64,000 bases of DNA from Paralvinella palmiformis (GCA_025642065.1 JAODUP010001147.1:41001-105000), one strand, 5' to 3'; counted from the first letter of the stretch, positions 36,851 through 49,065 are shown. A program made the numbers and translations. The notes: generated by a model not told the origin, from the letters alone.

Positions 36851-37199
36851 TGAAACTATATGATCTGATAACTAAATGTATTGATGAATATTTATTAATT
36901 TTGCTATTTTAATATTCTATTGAGACATTTATATAAAGATAAGCATGCACACATAAAAATACCCAGAGGAACATTTTGTTTATGAAAGAATGGGAAAATG
37001 AGGAATAAGCCTCACATAATAATAAGACAAGACCATAACCTGCCATATGAAAGCAGATTTCTACAATTTAGATGTTATTTAGAAAAGTTTCAATTTGCTC
37101 ATCGTGTTAGAGAGTGGAAAAGATACAAACAGCTTTCTCATCAATTTAGGAATAAGCGTAAATCAGTACACTTCTAAAGTTTCGCCTTGCTAATAATGT

Positions 37200-37394
37200 G
37201 TTTATAAATGTTCAGTCAAATGTACAATCTTTCAAGAAACGCAAGTTATTGTGTTAACTGAAAATAGGAAATTGGATAAGATTAAAGACCAAATGAGCAA
37301 GATTTACGATACAGAAGTTGAGCTTAAGAAAACGAACCATCACAACTCCGGAAATAATTGCAGAACATTTGGGACATCAATAACAGGATGTTAA
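37200..37394 (+). other. Short reading frame retained between Y copies (copy 1)
   Basis: Open from about 37,200 to the stop at 37,392-37,394, about 64 codons without a clear ATG at the start: QVIVLTENRKLDKIKDQM, then EVELKKTNHHN and CRTFGTS. The matching frame at 50,614-50,805 reads VLPEKRKLAKIKDQM, EVEVKRMNHHN and GRTSRTS, with an 11-codon in-frame length difference between the halves. Frame retention is notable, but most differences change the amino acid, so strong constraint is not shown. No family was recognised; it is Lys-rich. Confidence 0.35.
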
Positions 37395-37911
37395 AATTGG
37401 TAAATAGAACGAAGGAGATAAATCTTAGTAATAACGTAATCTCTTTATTTATTTTAAGACTCTTTCAATTGGTTTTATGATATGGTGCTTTTATGAGTTC
37501 AACGTTTCTTTCTCTAAAACAAATTTACTATTATCCTTTACATAAACTCATGTAACTTATTACTAAATAACCATACCTCTTATAGTTGCCTCTAATAGTA
37601 GAACGTGGACATTGTCACACGACTACTTGCACATTATATCCTCTTCGTGATCTAATACCATGAAATGAATTATATGATAATATGTCAATTATATGTGTAA
37701 TAAGCTGTATTATTAGAAATTATGTTACGTATCAGGTTGTCGGATTGTATTGTTTTGTCGCTTTATCTTATGTTAACTTTGCAAGAATTATTCACTGACT
37801 CAGGAGGTATACATTTTGCCTCACTCATTCTGCCCGTTTGTTTACCCGTTTGTGGTTTTTTTTTCTCAAATTGTACGTTGATTTTCAAGTCTGTACCCCA
37901 CCATATTAGTA

Positions 37912-38075
37912 CAACTCACTCACTCACTAACTCACTCACAAAATCCACCCACCCGCCCGCCAACTCACTCACTCACTCACTCACTCTCTCTCTGTATGGT
38001 TGTGTTTGTGGGTCTGTGCACAGCGAATATATCTGTCTGTCTGTCTGTCTGCCTGCCTGCCTGCCTGTCTGTGTA
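37912..38075. repeat. (ACTC)n and (TCTG)n/(CCTG)n simple repeats
   Basis: ACTC tetramers at 37,912-37,935 and 37,963-37,986, then TCTG units at about 38,030-38,050 changing to GCCT units to about 38,070. Frames across them are artefacts. Confidence 0.95.
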
Positions 38076-38520
38076 TCTGTAAACCGTAGACACTGACATA
38101 ATAGGATGTTCTGTATTTGGAAGTATTTGTACATGCTCAGCAAATAGTTCCATTTCAGTAACCAGATAAAGCCTAAACAGCTTACGACAACAAAACATAC
38201 CCTCAACTAACTATTCCATAATAAATAGGATATTAACTGGTTGCTAGGCAACATCTTCTATCTCAAAGAAGCTTAGGTAACATTAATAGATGGCTTGTAG
38301 AAAGTAAGTTTGATGTCAAACCTTTAACTCTGATCACTTCTCTGTACTTGTTTTTATCTCTTTTGTCCTACAGGATGTTTTACCCACAAACCAGAAGAAC
38401 AATGTGTGCACACTTTGTTATGAAGAACCATAACATAATTACACAGATTTTATAAATGGCCAATTATCTTAATAATGCGTTTTTGTTTCTTCTTAATTAT
38501 CAAACGTTGATCATAATAAG

Positions 38521-38524
<4 letters not shown>

Positions 38525-38580
<56 letters not shown>
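38525..38580. repeat. (TA)n microsatellite
   Basis: About 55 bp of TA dinucleotides. Confidence 0.97.
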
Positions 38581-38582
<2 letters not shown>

Positions 38583-38767
38583 TATTGTCAAGATGTTATT
38601 AAATTGTGAAATCATAATAATTATATCATCTGTATACATCTCGTATATTATCTCTGACTTATTTTTATCTTTGGCACATTTTGAGGTAATAAAGTAAGGA
38701 GGATTTTATTATAAATTATTGCCCCAAACAAAGTAATTGTAAATAACTATTTCATGGAGAATATCAA

Positions 38768-39599
<832 letters not shown>

Positions 39600-40010
39600 A
39601 CATTTTTACAATATATGACAGTGGAAATGAATATTTGTTTTATCTTATTCTATCGGAAATATCACGTCATCTTGTCAATTTATTCGAGATGTGATAAAGG
39701 AAAGGGTCATAATAACAAATGTGTTTGTATCAAAGGTGGTTTTATACAAGCGGTTTTAATAGTAGCCAGCTCTGTATACTTACATTACCTAAGTAATAAT
39801 GCATTTGTCAAAACTAAGCGTTACATAATGTACTGTTTAATGTGTATTACTTCTGTCTTTAGAGATTAGACACGATGTGCTGCTGTCAAATAGAGAAGAT
39901 GTGTTTTGTCATCGTTCAGATTTAGATTATCGCCAAAGTAATGCTCTAAATTATTAAAGGCAGAAGAGACGTTGATACAATATCGATGTAGAACGATCAC
40001 AACAGCGAAA
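39600..40010 (+). repeat. Segmental block Y, third part, copy 1
   Basis: Collinear with 52,245-52,620: ATTCTATCGGAAATATCACG, CATC.TGTCAATTTATT, GTGATAAAG, AAGTGTGGTTTTATACA-type text, AGTAGCCAGCTCTG, TAAAGGCAGAA and AATATCGATG. A LINE (copy B) has inserted downstream. Non-coding. Confidence 0.78.
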
Positions 40011-40334
40011 TGAGAATCGAACGGGACAAACGAATCACGGTATGTTACACCAAATAACAAATGTAATAAGTCAAACAAAATACCATTAATAGATATCTTC
40101 TGTGTAATTTACTTCAAATAGGAATGAAACAATTGAAACATGTTACCTTCCTAATAAAATAAGTCTTTAAACTATAAGTCCATTCTAAGGCAAAATTAAT
40201 CAAATGTACCAACTAACTAAAGAAAGGGCAGTAGTTATGGCTTACCGTATTTAGTGGACGCCATAACAACATTATTTTCCAAGATACATAAAGTTCATTA
40301 GAACATTTTAATTATAAATATAATTACAAAACTT

Positions 40335-41300
40335 CTATTGCGCCAATATCCTCGAAAATAACCGAGCTCAGTGGCGCACCTAGTACAGGGGTTGGGCAAG
40401 CTCATAGTCCAGGTACAATACAAAGTTAATCAATAAATGATCAGATGGAGTGGAAACTTAGGAAGGATAAGTCAGAAAAGATGAGTTTTCAAATTGTGAC
40501 GGAAAGAAACTCTACTATTTGATGACTTAATGTGTTCAGGGAGTGAATTCCAAAGAGTAAAGACAGCAACTAAGCATCACGAGTCCCAGCATGAGTTTGA
40601 ACCCTGGAAAGAGCAAGCAAGTGAAAACCAGCTCCCTGGGCTTGGTTTCTAGAGAAAGCGTGGAAAATAGATATGGAGGTTCTCCCGAAGAAAGAGTTTG
40701 ACTGGCAATAGTACAGAGTTTGAAAATGATGCGAGATTGAACAGGGAGCCAGTGAATATATTTCAGATGTGGGACGAAATGGGAAAACCGAGACGACCCT
40801 ATGATAAACCTAGCTAAGCAGTTCTGAACACACTGAAGGTTTAAAATATCCTTAGATGCAATGTTATAAAGAAGAAAGTTGCAGTAATCAAGCCCGCTAG
40901 TAATGAATGCTTTAGCAATGGTTTTGGCGACTGAAAGAGAAAAATAACAAAAATACAGCGAAGGTCACGAATATAATAGAAGCAGGAGCGATGTATCAGA
41001 GAAATATGTTTTCAGAAATTGAAATCGCTATCAAATATAACACCAAGATTACGTACAGTGTCTGATGGTGTGATGCTCTTACTAAAGAGGTGTGTAGGGA
41101 AGAAACGATTAAGTTTGCTGCGTTATCTGGATGTACCTATAATGATGAAATCTGTTTTGTTGGCATTGACCCTAAGTTTATTGTTTGTCATCCAGTCAGA
41201 GTATCACTGAGACCAAGATGTTTAAGGGAAATATCAGTGTCGGCTGTAGATAAAGAAATGTATATTTGGGAGTAATCTGCAAATAAAAGAAAAGAACCTA
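40335..41300 (-). pseudogene. LINE copy B: palm-to-C-terminus remnant
   Basis: On the minus strand from 41,300: the active-site motif is changed from YADD to FADY (near 41,270), followed by ISLSTADTDISLKHL. At about 41,000-40,960 comes SCFYYIRDLR, then LHWLP-region sequence that is heavily decayed, and near 40,560-40,480 TLWNSLPEHIKSS and FRHNLKTHLF, the typical C-terminus of L2/CR1-like LINEs. The 3' end near 40,340 shares CCTCGAAAATAA and CAGTGGCGCA with LINE copy A. Many stops and frameshifts make it inactive. Confidence 0.85.
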
Positions 41301-41600
41301 GGAAAGAAGCATGAATTTGTGTAATCTTATTCTTGAAATGTTTGGAAAAAGAAGTGAATTAGTTGAATCATGAGTGGGCAGAGAGACAGAAGCCTTTCTA
41401 AGGAGAGTCCTATTTATACAGTTCCAGAGTTTACGAGGATTGTCAGAGTATATTGATCATGTTCTTATAAATGTCAGATTTAGCTTTATTCATGAGTTTA
41501 TTGCAGAAATGGCAATGTTTAGTATACTTAGACCTCTTAAGTTGTGTGTGATTTCCTCCATATGCGTTCTAAATATCAGCGACGCACTTTGGCATTGATA
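41301..41600 (-). pseudogene. LINE copy B: linker between endonuclease and reverse transcriptase
   Basis: The minus strand reads LWNCINRTLLRKASVSLPTH and, out of phase, FPNISRIRLHK. In L2/CR1-like LINEs this corresponds to the region before the reverse transcriptase fingers (KLW..I..LL.RK....LP.H and F...I..IR). The fingers and first palm part that should follow are missing; the sequence jumps to the FADY region, so an internal deletion of the reverse transcriptase core is inferred. Confidence 0.7.
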
Positions 41601-42733
41601 ATTTAAAGGGACATCCATGATGCAGGTATTTTAATATTTATGGCTTTTCATCTGACAGGTGCGTGTTTGTCAACAAATGGATTTTTAAGTGTTGTGTGGT
41701 ATTTTACACATTACTGTGATAAGTCAGCTTTGGGGTTGGTGATAAGTTCAGATTTTACTATGTCATCATTAAATGCAAGAATGTCAATGTTATGAGTATA
41801 CCGATAAAGAATATTACACTTAGAGTCAACTAGATTATATTTCGGTTTTATTATTTTCCTGTGACAGTGAAATGACCCGACAAACCATCTATGACAGTTA
41901 CTGTGTGAATATAGCCCGATGTTGGCCGGGTTATAAGAAGATTAAGCCAGTGACCATGAATGTGTGTGGAGGAAGAAACGTGCTGTTTTAAGTCAAAGGT
42001 AGCTAAGACGTTCTTAGGTGTAGGTGAAGCAGTAGACTGTGCTGGGGAGGTTGAAATCACCAAGAATGAAAAACTCAGGATGAATAGTAACGAAGTGTTC
42101 TAGTAAATCATGAAAGTCAACAAAGAAGGATGAAGTCATTCCAGGAGGGCGATAGAGACATAGGAAGTAACCAGTAAATGAACTGTTCGAAATTTCAATG
42201 CAGACAGCTTCGAAACTAGAATAGATCTGTACAGAATAAGACTTAACTTTAAATTTATTGGATACCAGAAACCCGACGCCATCTCCACATCCAGACTGAT
42301 GTGGTTGGTGGTAAAGGGAATAATCAGGGGGGGGGGTCTGGGGAGAGATGCCAGAAATACAAGAGGCGGTGTCTTGAGGGCTAAGAAAAGTCTCAGTGAG
42401 AGCGAGTATATCCAATTTCTTAGATATTACCAAATTTGTGATACTGGCTGATTTAATATGGACGGACTTAACGTTGCTGGTAACAAGCGGATATTTTGCA
42501 GGATAGGAGGCCCTGGATTCATACGGAGCTCACCTGCTAGTAGTATACAAACAGTAAGAACGATATTACAATCTCATAATTTGAAGTTTCAGTATCAGAG
42601 GTTTTAAAAGTACATTTATTATTTAAAGTGAAACCTGCGTGTATTACATCATCCTCATTATGTTTTACATGTCACGCAGACAAATGATCACAGCACATTT
42701 TATAATTGAGAACCTTTTCAATAACTGTTTGGT
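41582..42733. repeat. 1,152-bp tandem duplication, copy 1
   Basis: Identical in length to 42,734-43,885 (constant offset of 1,152 bp). The few differences seen include 41,877 c versus t, 41,925 t versus a and 42,017 g versus a. The unit covers the endonuclease half of LINE copy B plus about 150 bp of its left-over flank, so the duplication happened after LINE insertion. It is either very recent or an assembly duplication. Confidence 0.95.
41851..42433 (-). pseudogene. LINE copy B: APE-type endonuclease, duplicate 1
   Basis: Frame 42,433-42,014 (139 codons) reads KLDILALTETFLS, CGDGVGFLVSNK, FEAVCIEIS, LYRPPG, FFVDFHDLLEH and FILGDFN: the exonuclease-endonuclease-phosphatase fold of LINEs with the Glu of LTET and the GDFN Asp/Asn. 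A frameshift just after GDFN moves the rest to 42,063-41,851: KQHVSSSTHIHGHWLNLLIT, then VIDGLSGHFTV. The final catalytic SDH motif is SGH in this copy. Inactive. Confidence 0.9.
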
Positions 42734-43885
42734 ACGCACTTTGGCATTGATAATTTAAAGGGACATCCATGATGCAGGTATTTTAATATTTATGGCTTTT
42801 CATCTGACAGGTGCGTGTTTGTCAACAAATGGATTTTTAAGTGTTGTGTGGTATTTTACACATTACTGTGATAAGTCAGCTTTGGGGTTGGTGATAAGTT
42901 CAGATTTTACTATGTCATCATTAAATGCAAGAATGTCAATGTTATGAGTATACCGATAAAGAATATTACACTTAGAGTCAACTAGATTATATTTCGGTTT
43001 TATTATTTTCCTGTGACAGTGAAATGATCCGACAAACCATCTATGACAGTTACTGTGTGAATATAGCCCGATGTAGGCCGGGTTATAAGAAGATTAAGCC
43101 AGTGACCATGAATGTGTGTGGAGGAAGAAACGTGCTGTTTTAAGTCAAAGGTAGCTAAGACGTTCTTAAGTGTAGGTGAAGCAGTAGACTGTGCTGGGGA
43201 GGTTGAAATCACCAAGAATGAAAAACTCAGGATGAATAGTAACGAAGTGTTCTAGTAAATCATGAAAGTCAACAAAGAAGGATGAAGTCATTCCAGGAGG
43301 GCGATAGAGACATAGGAAGTAACCAGTAAATGAACTGTTCGAAATTTCAATGCAGACAGCTTCGAAACTAGAATAGATCTGTACAGAATAAGACTTAACT
43401 TTAAATTTATTGGATACCAGAAACCCGACGCCATCTCCACATCCAGACTGATGTGGTTGGTGGTAAAGGGAATAATCAGGGGGGGGGGTCTGGGGAGAGA
43501 TGCCAGAAATACAAGAGGCGGTGTCTTGAGGGCTAAGAAAAGTCTCAGTGAGAGCGAGTATATCCAATTTCTTAGATATTACCAAATTTGTGATACTGGC
43601 TGATTTAATATGGACGGACTTAACGTTGCTGGTAACAAGCGGATATTTTGCAGGATAGGAGGCCCTGGATTCATACGGAGCTCACCTGCTAGTAGTATAC
43701 AAACAGTAAGAACGATATTACAATCTCATAATTTGAAGTTTCAGTATCAGAGGTTTTAAAAGTACATTTATTATTTAAAGTGAAACCTGCGTGTATTACA
43801 TCATCCTCATTATGTTTTACATGTCACGCAGACAAATGATCACAGCACATTTTATAATTGAGAACCTTTTCAATAACTGTTTGAT
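42734..43885. repeat. 1,152-bp tandem duplication, copy 2
   Basis: Partner of 41,582-42,733. Its right end runs into block Z-side sequence (AATAACTGTTTGATTTAGATTCCGTAAG), which has a counterpart at about 53,295-53,335 next to LINE fragment C. This therefore looks like the ancestral copy, and copy 1 the inserted one. Confidence 0.95.
43003..43585 (-). pseudogene. LINE copy B: APE-type endonuclease, duplicate 2
   Basis: Same sequence as duplicate 1 with the same frameshift after GDFN, so the frameshift predates the duplication. Here the C-terminal motif is the intact SDHFTV. The LINE 5' end is not sharply defined; similarity to coding text (LDILALTETF) starts at about 43,560 and the element probably ends near 43,700. 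Confidence 0.9.
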
Positions 43886-43959
43886 TTAGATTCCGTAAGA
43901 AAATTCAATATATTGAATTGCGTGAGATATATTTCGCTGCGAAAATATTTATACTTGAT

Positions 43960-45960
43960 CATACTTCCTGTCATTATAATGCTCGTGGTATGAATATTAA
44001 TATGATGATGTATTTTGCTTACAGTCCTTTATGTATTTGGTGGATCAACTGCTACGATTGTATTGCTAAAATATTTATTTATGTGATTATGAAACGGACT
44101 AATAATCTTAATAAATTAACCCATAATAGTTTTAAAAATCACAATAAAACTATAGCAGCAGACTAATTATGTATAATTAAATGATTACCTTTGTACAAGT
44201 TGTACTGTTTATGTGTCGATGCTTTGCTAAAAGGTGCAACATAAATGAATATGTGGACACACTAAATAGCATAATTGTGAGAATATATTATGTTTTACAG
44301 CGTTGTCAGAATGTTTTGTTTATATATTTTGAGTCACATGTGTACATTACATTGTAGAATGAGTGTCAGAAAAACTAATTATGTGGTTTACGTAGTATAT
44401 CTTGTGAACATCTGTTGAGGATATATTAATATGCATAGTCATAGACATTCAAATATATTACCAACCCAAATAATGTATTTGTTTTGTTTTAGGTCTTGAC
44501 CAGAAACTTATGAAGGCATCTACATCGCTTTATGCCAATCTCTGTAGCCACAGCAATTGATGGATTATGTTTACTGACACTGACACATAATCCACCGATA
44601 CACTCTCATTTACAGAATGTCATCTTATTTACTGGTTGACCTTTAAGTTATAACACATTCTCGTCCCTCGTATTTTGTACAGAATCCTTTCACAAGATTG
44701 GTCAAAACTGTAGCGTCACCTGTAACTGATATACACCTTAATATTGCTCCACTGTCCAGAATTCTAAAAAGGTTACACTGACCTATGACAATGACACCAG
44801 GCAATACATGATTTGGCCCAACTGCTATGTTAAAGATGATGTAATTATTAAATGTATTATATCTTTGTTTGAGGATGAGAAATAAAAGCATGAGATGAGC
44901 ATACAAACAGGAAAGAAAGTAAAAGATTATGGAAGAAAGGAGCTGAAAGACAAATAGATGAGGCAATATATAGTAAAGATAATGTTGTGCTTATTATTTC
45001 GATTCATAGCTCTTCTCACAAATGCTTGGAAAAGTTGAAATCCAGATTAGATAACTAAATTTAAATACTAGTTCAATAAACATTGATTTGCAAATGGTCA
45101 TACTACAATGCCAATATTCTGCTATATAATCGATACAGTTTAATAGTGTACATGGACCATTTTATGCTACCTTTGGTTCTTAGTGAGTCATGCGACAACA
45201 AATATGAAATCAAAGGATGATCGGGACGGATAAACTAGATAGCAATATTAAGGCCAGGTTTATTTAGCACCTAAAGACCATGATCAATGTACGTTTATTT
45301 GCAGTCAATTTCCTATTTACAGTTAAAACAATGACTCACAAAGCCTGTGATTTTGAACTTTGAAATATTAGTTACATTTTATATCGCTATGGTAATATGG
45401 TTGATTGTGGTCTAGCATTAAAAGTAGTCAAGCTAGAGGTATTGGGTGTGGTCTTTTAATAGATAATATGTCAAAAAGTATGGTATTAATATTACTATGT
45501 AGATTTAGGTGAAATAAACTTATCATTAGTTACATTTTCTTTAAATGCTTAAACTAAAGTATTTATTTTCAAATTTAAAATCTTTCATTTTAAAATAGCC
45601 CATGTTCAGGTTGAGGACCTGTTATTTGGTATAAAGTCTACCTGCCTTAGAAGATTCATGCCTTATCTTCTATTCCATACTAGTTCCATCCTTCCACATT
45701 CATGTTAATGTTTGTATATTTGATTATATATATTAGTAAACACGTGATAAAAGTAGATATATAAGTAACCAGCTTCCTTGGAATCAAATGTCAAACATCC
45801 GATAATGGACTTAAAGCAGGAAACAAATAGTTAATAAAACCTAATTCGCTTAAGCCTAAGAGAATCTATACTAAAATAATTTCGATAATTTCATTGTTAT
45901 GTTAAATCTGTATAATTTGTAAGTAATATCTTTGTATCTGGTCAGTGTGTTTTAAGTGCA
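43960..45960 (+). repeat. Segmental block Z, copy 1
   Basis: Collinear with 53,950-55,960. Landmarks: ATGTATTTTGCTTA.AGTCC, TTTACAGCGTTGT, TTTAGGTCTTGAC.AGAAAC, TCATTTACAGAATGT, TATAACAC.TTCTCGTCCCT, GTAGCG.CACCTGTAACTGAT, CCACTGTCCAGA, GGACCATTTTATGCTA, GCCCATGTTCAGGTTGAG and CTGTATAATTTGTAA. Open frames (for example minus 44,643-44,966) are not preserved in the second copy. Non-coding. Confidence 0.8.
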
Positions 45961-46009
45961 ATGGTAGTGATCGTATATTGGATATTATAGTCAAAGAAAA
46001 TGTCCCTGT

Positions 46010-46680
46010 AGAAGACCATGCCTGTCTCTATCATCTCCCCAATAATCTGTCTATCAATGACTTATTTTCTGGCGCTAGTAATAAGCCCCTATCACACCGC
46101 GGTAGTTCTCAGCACGTTCTCAAAAATTTCACAAAACGGGCTAAAACTGAGTGAGAACCGGATGGACGTTGTAGACACTTACTACGATCTGAGGAAGAAC
46201 CCCGCGACCGGGCATGGACGGGAAGGGTACTCCAGAACTTTGAGCATGTTCAAACGTTTATCCCGACCATCCCGTCCGAAAATAAGACTGAGTGATTGAG
46301 ATACCCGTTTGAACGCGATAAGGAGGCAGTGGGAACGGGTTGGACTGAGTAAGAACTAGTCTGATCGATATGGTCGAGTTGCGAACTGTGTAAGAATGAG
46401 TGTGAACGGGATTGAACGTGACAAGAATAGGGTGAACTGGTCAAGAACCGGTTTCAGCTGGGTAATGACGGGGTTGAACTTGTCAAGAACGTATTAGAAA
46501 TTAGATAAACGGCTAGGCTTCCACGTTTTGAACGTTGTAAGACCTTGCTACTGTCAGGATAAAAATGAGATGAAACCAGTCTCAAACCATGTAAGAACTA
46601 AGTAGTGTCGTTTACCAAAGTTTACCGTTTTCACCCGTCCTCAGCCGGGTTCATCAGTTTTGTAGGACGGACTCATATTA
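46010..46680. mobile_element. GC-richer insertion with degenerate short tandem repeats
   Basis: This stretch is clearly less AT-rich than its surroundings and is absent from the matching place in the second Z copy (about 55,960). Inside, a unit resembling GAACGGGNTNGAACTGNGTAAGAA recurs with variation between about 46,330 and 46,500, for example GTGGGAACGGGTTGGACTGA, GTGTGAACGGGATTGAACGT and ACGGGGTTGAACTTGTCAAG. The left side starts near CCCCTATCACACCGCGG. A non-autonomous DNA transposon is the likeliest reading, but terminal inverted repeats and a target-site duplication could not be assigned. Confidence 0.6.
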
Positions 46681-46914
46681 AATATAATAACATCATCATA
46701 TTCTGTTCCAACCATTTGTTGTCTTTAAAAACACAAACAAACAAATAAACTTCTTATCTGTTAAAATATACTCACCATATTACAGCCATTCTAAGAGCTA
46801 CTCGGTGGTCATCAGAATTGGAAGCCTAAATCCAGACTTCCTCATCCTTATTATTGTTTACAGGAAATATTTAATTATAAATCTAATATTGATTTGGGAT
46901 TATGTGCTGATTTA
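46681..46914. other. Spacer before block X copy 2
   Basis: AT-rich. CATATTACAGCCATTCTAAG and ATCAGAATTGGAAGCC have weak counterparts near 57.85-57.90 kb, so this probably belongs to the duplicated unit. Confidence 0.45.
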
Positions 46915-47290
46915 ATTATCTCGACTAATAATCGTACTCTTGATAGTCATACAGATGGAAATTCGACACCAGAGACAATATTTAATTATCATGCCGAATC
47001 AGATAAGCTTCGAAAAGATCAAACATTTATGACAAGAGTGTAATAAAATTATTACTCCGTGGAAATTATTTCAGTTACAATAGATAGTCATACTGGTTGG
47101 ATATTGCCTGAGCTATGATCATATGAGGTCATAGGGTACAAGGGAATTGTTGCGGGTTATGTCTGACGGAAAGGCCAAATGGGAATTTCGACTCTATGAG
47201 TATTGGTTTGTTTGTTAGACAGATATCGGAATGAATGGATGTTATTATTCTATCTATAAACGATAACACTAACGGTGGCTTTGTATTGTT
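46915..47290 (+). repeat. Segmental block X, copy 2
   Basis: Middle member of the X trio. Closest to 58,075-58,440: shares TCGACACCAGAGAC, AGCTTCGAAAAGATC-like text, GGTCATAGGGTACAAGGGAA, GTCTGACGGAAAGGCCAAAT and GGTTTGTTTGTTAGACAGA. Non-coding. Confidence 0.85.
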
Positions 47291-47586
47291 CATATCATTG
47301 TATTAGAGACCGTCACTGTAATAGATAATAATGCTCTGTTGAAACTAACTTTATATTAAATATGTTAATATGTGATGCTTGATTGCATTATTAGCAGCTA
47401 AATCTTCGTCCTAAAAATGCAATAGTTACTATATGTCTAGCAATCTATGTTTCCTAAATTCATCAATATTTGTTTTTTGTGAATAGAAGAATAATCTTTG
47501 TAATATTATACAATATCGACAAATGTTTCCAATAAAATATTTATTTCTCGTATTGGTTAAATGAAGATTGTCATATAAATGAAGAT

Positions 47587-47591
<5 letters not shown>

Positions 47592-47640
<49 letters not shown>
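47592..47640. repeat. (TA)n microsatellite
   Basis: About 48 bp of TA dinucleotides. Confidence 0.97.
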
Positions 47641-47645
<5 letters not shown>

Positions 47646-47807
47646 GGCTGAAATAACAGTTATTTTACGTTGTTTAGCTATCCCAAAAGAGGGAACCACA
47701 TACTATCTGTAATTTACTGTTCACCATGAGGACTAATTTTAAATAAATATAGAATTGAAAATAGATGGCATATTCACCAGAACAAACCTTACCAGTTGCC
47801 TGTGAAA

Positions 47808-47863
47808 CACACAAACAAACAAACACACACACAAACACATACACATACACACACAAACACACT
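47808..47863. repeat. (CA)n with AAAC variants
   Basis: Interrupted CA-rich tract; reading frames on both strands through it are artefacts. Confidence 0.9.
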
Positions 47864-47914
47864 GAAATCTCTAAAACAGAATCACTTACAGTCATGGTCC
47901 GTGAGAGTAACACA

Positions 47915-48475
47915 GCCAGGATAGATAACGTGAGTCGTGAGAATGTCTACGTTAATTGCCTATCCACCTCTCTTTGTAGTTAGTTTCAATTGCTAAATAT
48001 TTTCAATTATCGCTGTCTTCAAACATGGATTCCTTAGAAGGACTCCTGGATTGAAAAGATTATTATTAAAACCGAGAGCTTAACTGCTATTATAAAATTT
48101 TATTAATAATAAAACAGACCATTATGTCATCATTGTCTTTGTATTGTTAAAAATATATATTAACATTTTCAAATCAGACAATAAAGGTATATAGTTAAAA
48201 TAAAGAGTTATTTGTAATGACAAGCAGACTAAATCTAGTTAGGATGTGATGTTATAGACTGGACATAATACGACTTACGAAAGATAATTCTATTCTCACA
48301 TAGTACTAAAGTGAATTATATACGCAACTAATGTCGATGTATAAAGTACACGAAGTCTGCGAGGTATGCCTAACGCCACTGCTCGAGATGCGAAACAGTG
48401 ATTTTATTTCTGAGCCAGAAGTACTTATAATGCTTTATGAGTGTACTATGTCTCTTGCAGACAATACTTGTGTCA
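47915..48475 (+). repeat. Repeat family R, old diverged copy
   Basis: Matches in order to R at 13.28-13.83 and 58.7-59.25 kb: GAGAATGT then TCAATTGCTA, TCGCTGTCTTCAAA, TTATTAAAACCG, AGACTGGACATAA, AAAGATAATTCTATTC, CGCCACTGCTCGAGATGCGA and TACTTATAATGCTTTATGAG. The TATA-like box reads GTATAAAGTACA and the ATG frame is lost. It sits between X copy 2 and Q copy 1, the same position as R copies 4-5 after X copy 3, so R may belong to the ancestral duplicated unit. Confidence 0.7.
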
Positions 48476-48835
48476 TCAAAACATCTTGACGTTCAACGTT
48501 TGAAGACTTTCGTAGTTGTATAACAGAAACAAGAATATTTGATTAAATGGCTTTTATTTAGTAAACCAGTCATAGACACGACGCTTTTGTTGATTCTAAT
48601 GTCCTCCGCTAATATTTGTAAACACAATTATTTATAATATAAGTATCCTTTTAAATTTATGAAATAAAAAATCGGTAAAATGCAGACACCTCACCGGCTT
48701 GTAACCTTATAAATAAAACCCAAGGAAGATTATTTACTAAATTACTAAATATATTCCAAACTAATAAACACTTTTCTGGAAACCTTACAAGAAATTTATA
48801 AAAGATAATTAAATGTCTACTGTTTGTACATAATA
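48476..48835. other. AT-rich spacer
   Basis: No gene or element recognised between R and Q. Confidence 0.5.
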
Positions 48836-48990
48836 ATTATCAGCTGGTAATATAAAACCTAGACGTACACATTTTACTGAAGAATGCTTCAGTTTAATTA
48901 TATCTGATAATATGAAGCAAAAACATGACACCTACATTTAATCGATAAAGAGTTAATTGCATTTAGATGTATGGTCATAAAAGGTCGATA
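48836..48990 (+). repeat. Segmental block Q, copy 1
   Basis: Collinear with 60,344-60,480: ATCAGCTGGTAATATAAAACCT corresponds to TCAGCTGATAACATAAAACCT, then TGCTTCAGTTTA, AAAAAC..ACAT.TGACA and GTTAATTGCA. Non-coding. Confidence 0.7.
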
Positions 48991-49065
48991 TTACATAAAG
49001 AAAAAAAAAGACAGATATCGGACTCTCTAACGTGTGTCGTATTGTGTTATGTGTATTGGTGTGTG

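Larger units (their letters stand above)
37150..38290 (+). repeat. Segmental block Y, second part, copy 1
   Basis: Collinear with 50,545-51,700: GTAAATCAGTAC, TTGCTAATAA, AGATTAAAGACCAAATG, GGATATTAAC.GGTTGCTAGG, CAACAT.TTCTATCTC and AAGAAGCTTAG. It carries the short shared reading frame listed next, and the ACTC and TCTG simple repeats at 37.91-38.08 kb that the second copy lacks. Confidence 0.8.

Noticed and set aside
37722..38096. 124-codon plus-strand frame
   Set aside because: It runs through ACTC and TCTG tetranucleotide repeats (Leu-Thr-His-Ser and Cys-Leu-Pro-Ala-rich) and is not retained in the second Y copy.
44643..44966. 107-codon minus-strand frame in block Z
   Set aside because: The matching region at 54.4-54.6 kb has stops in the corresponding frame, and the open frame there is a different one.
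46018..46299. 93- and 69-codon plus-strand frames near 46.0-46.3 kb
   Set aside because: They lie inside the GC-richer repeat-bearing insertion, overlap each other in different frames and show no family motif.
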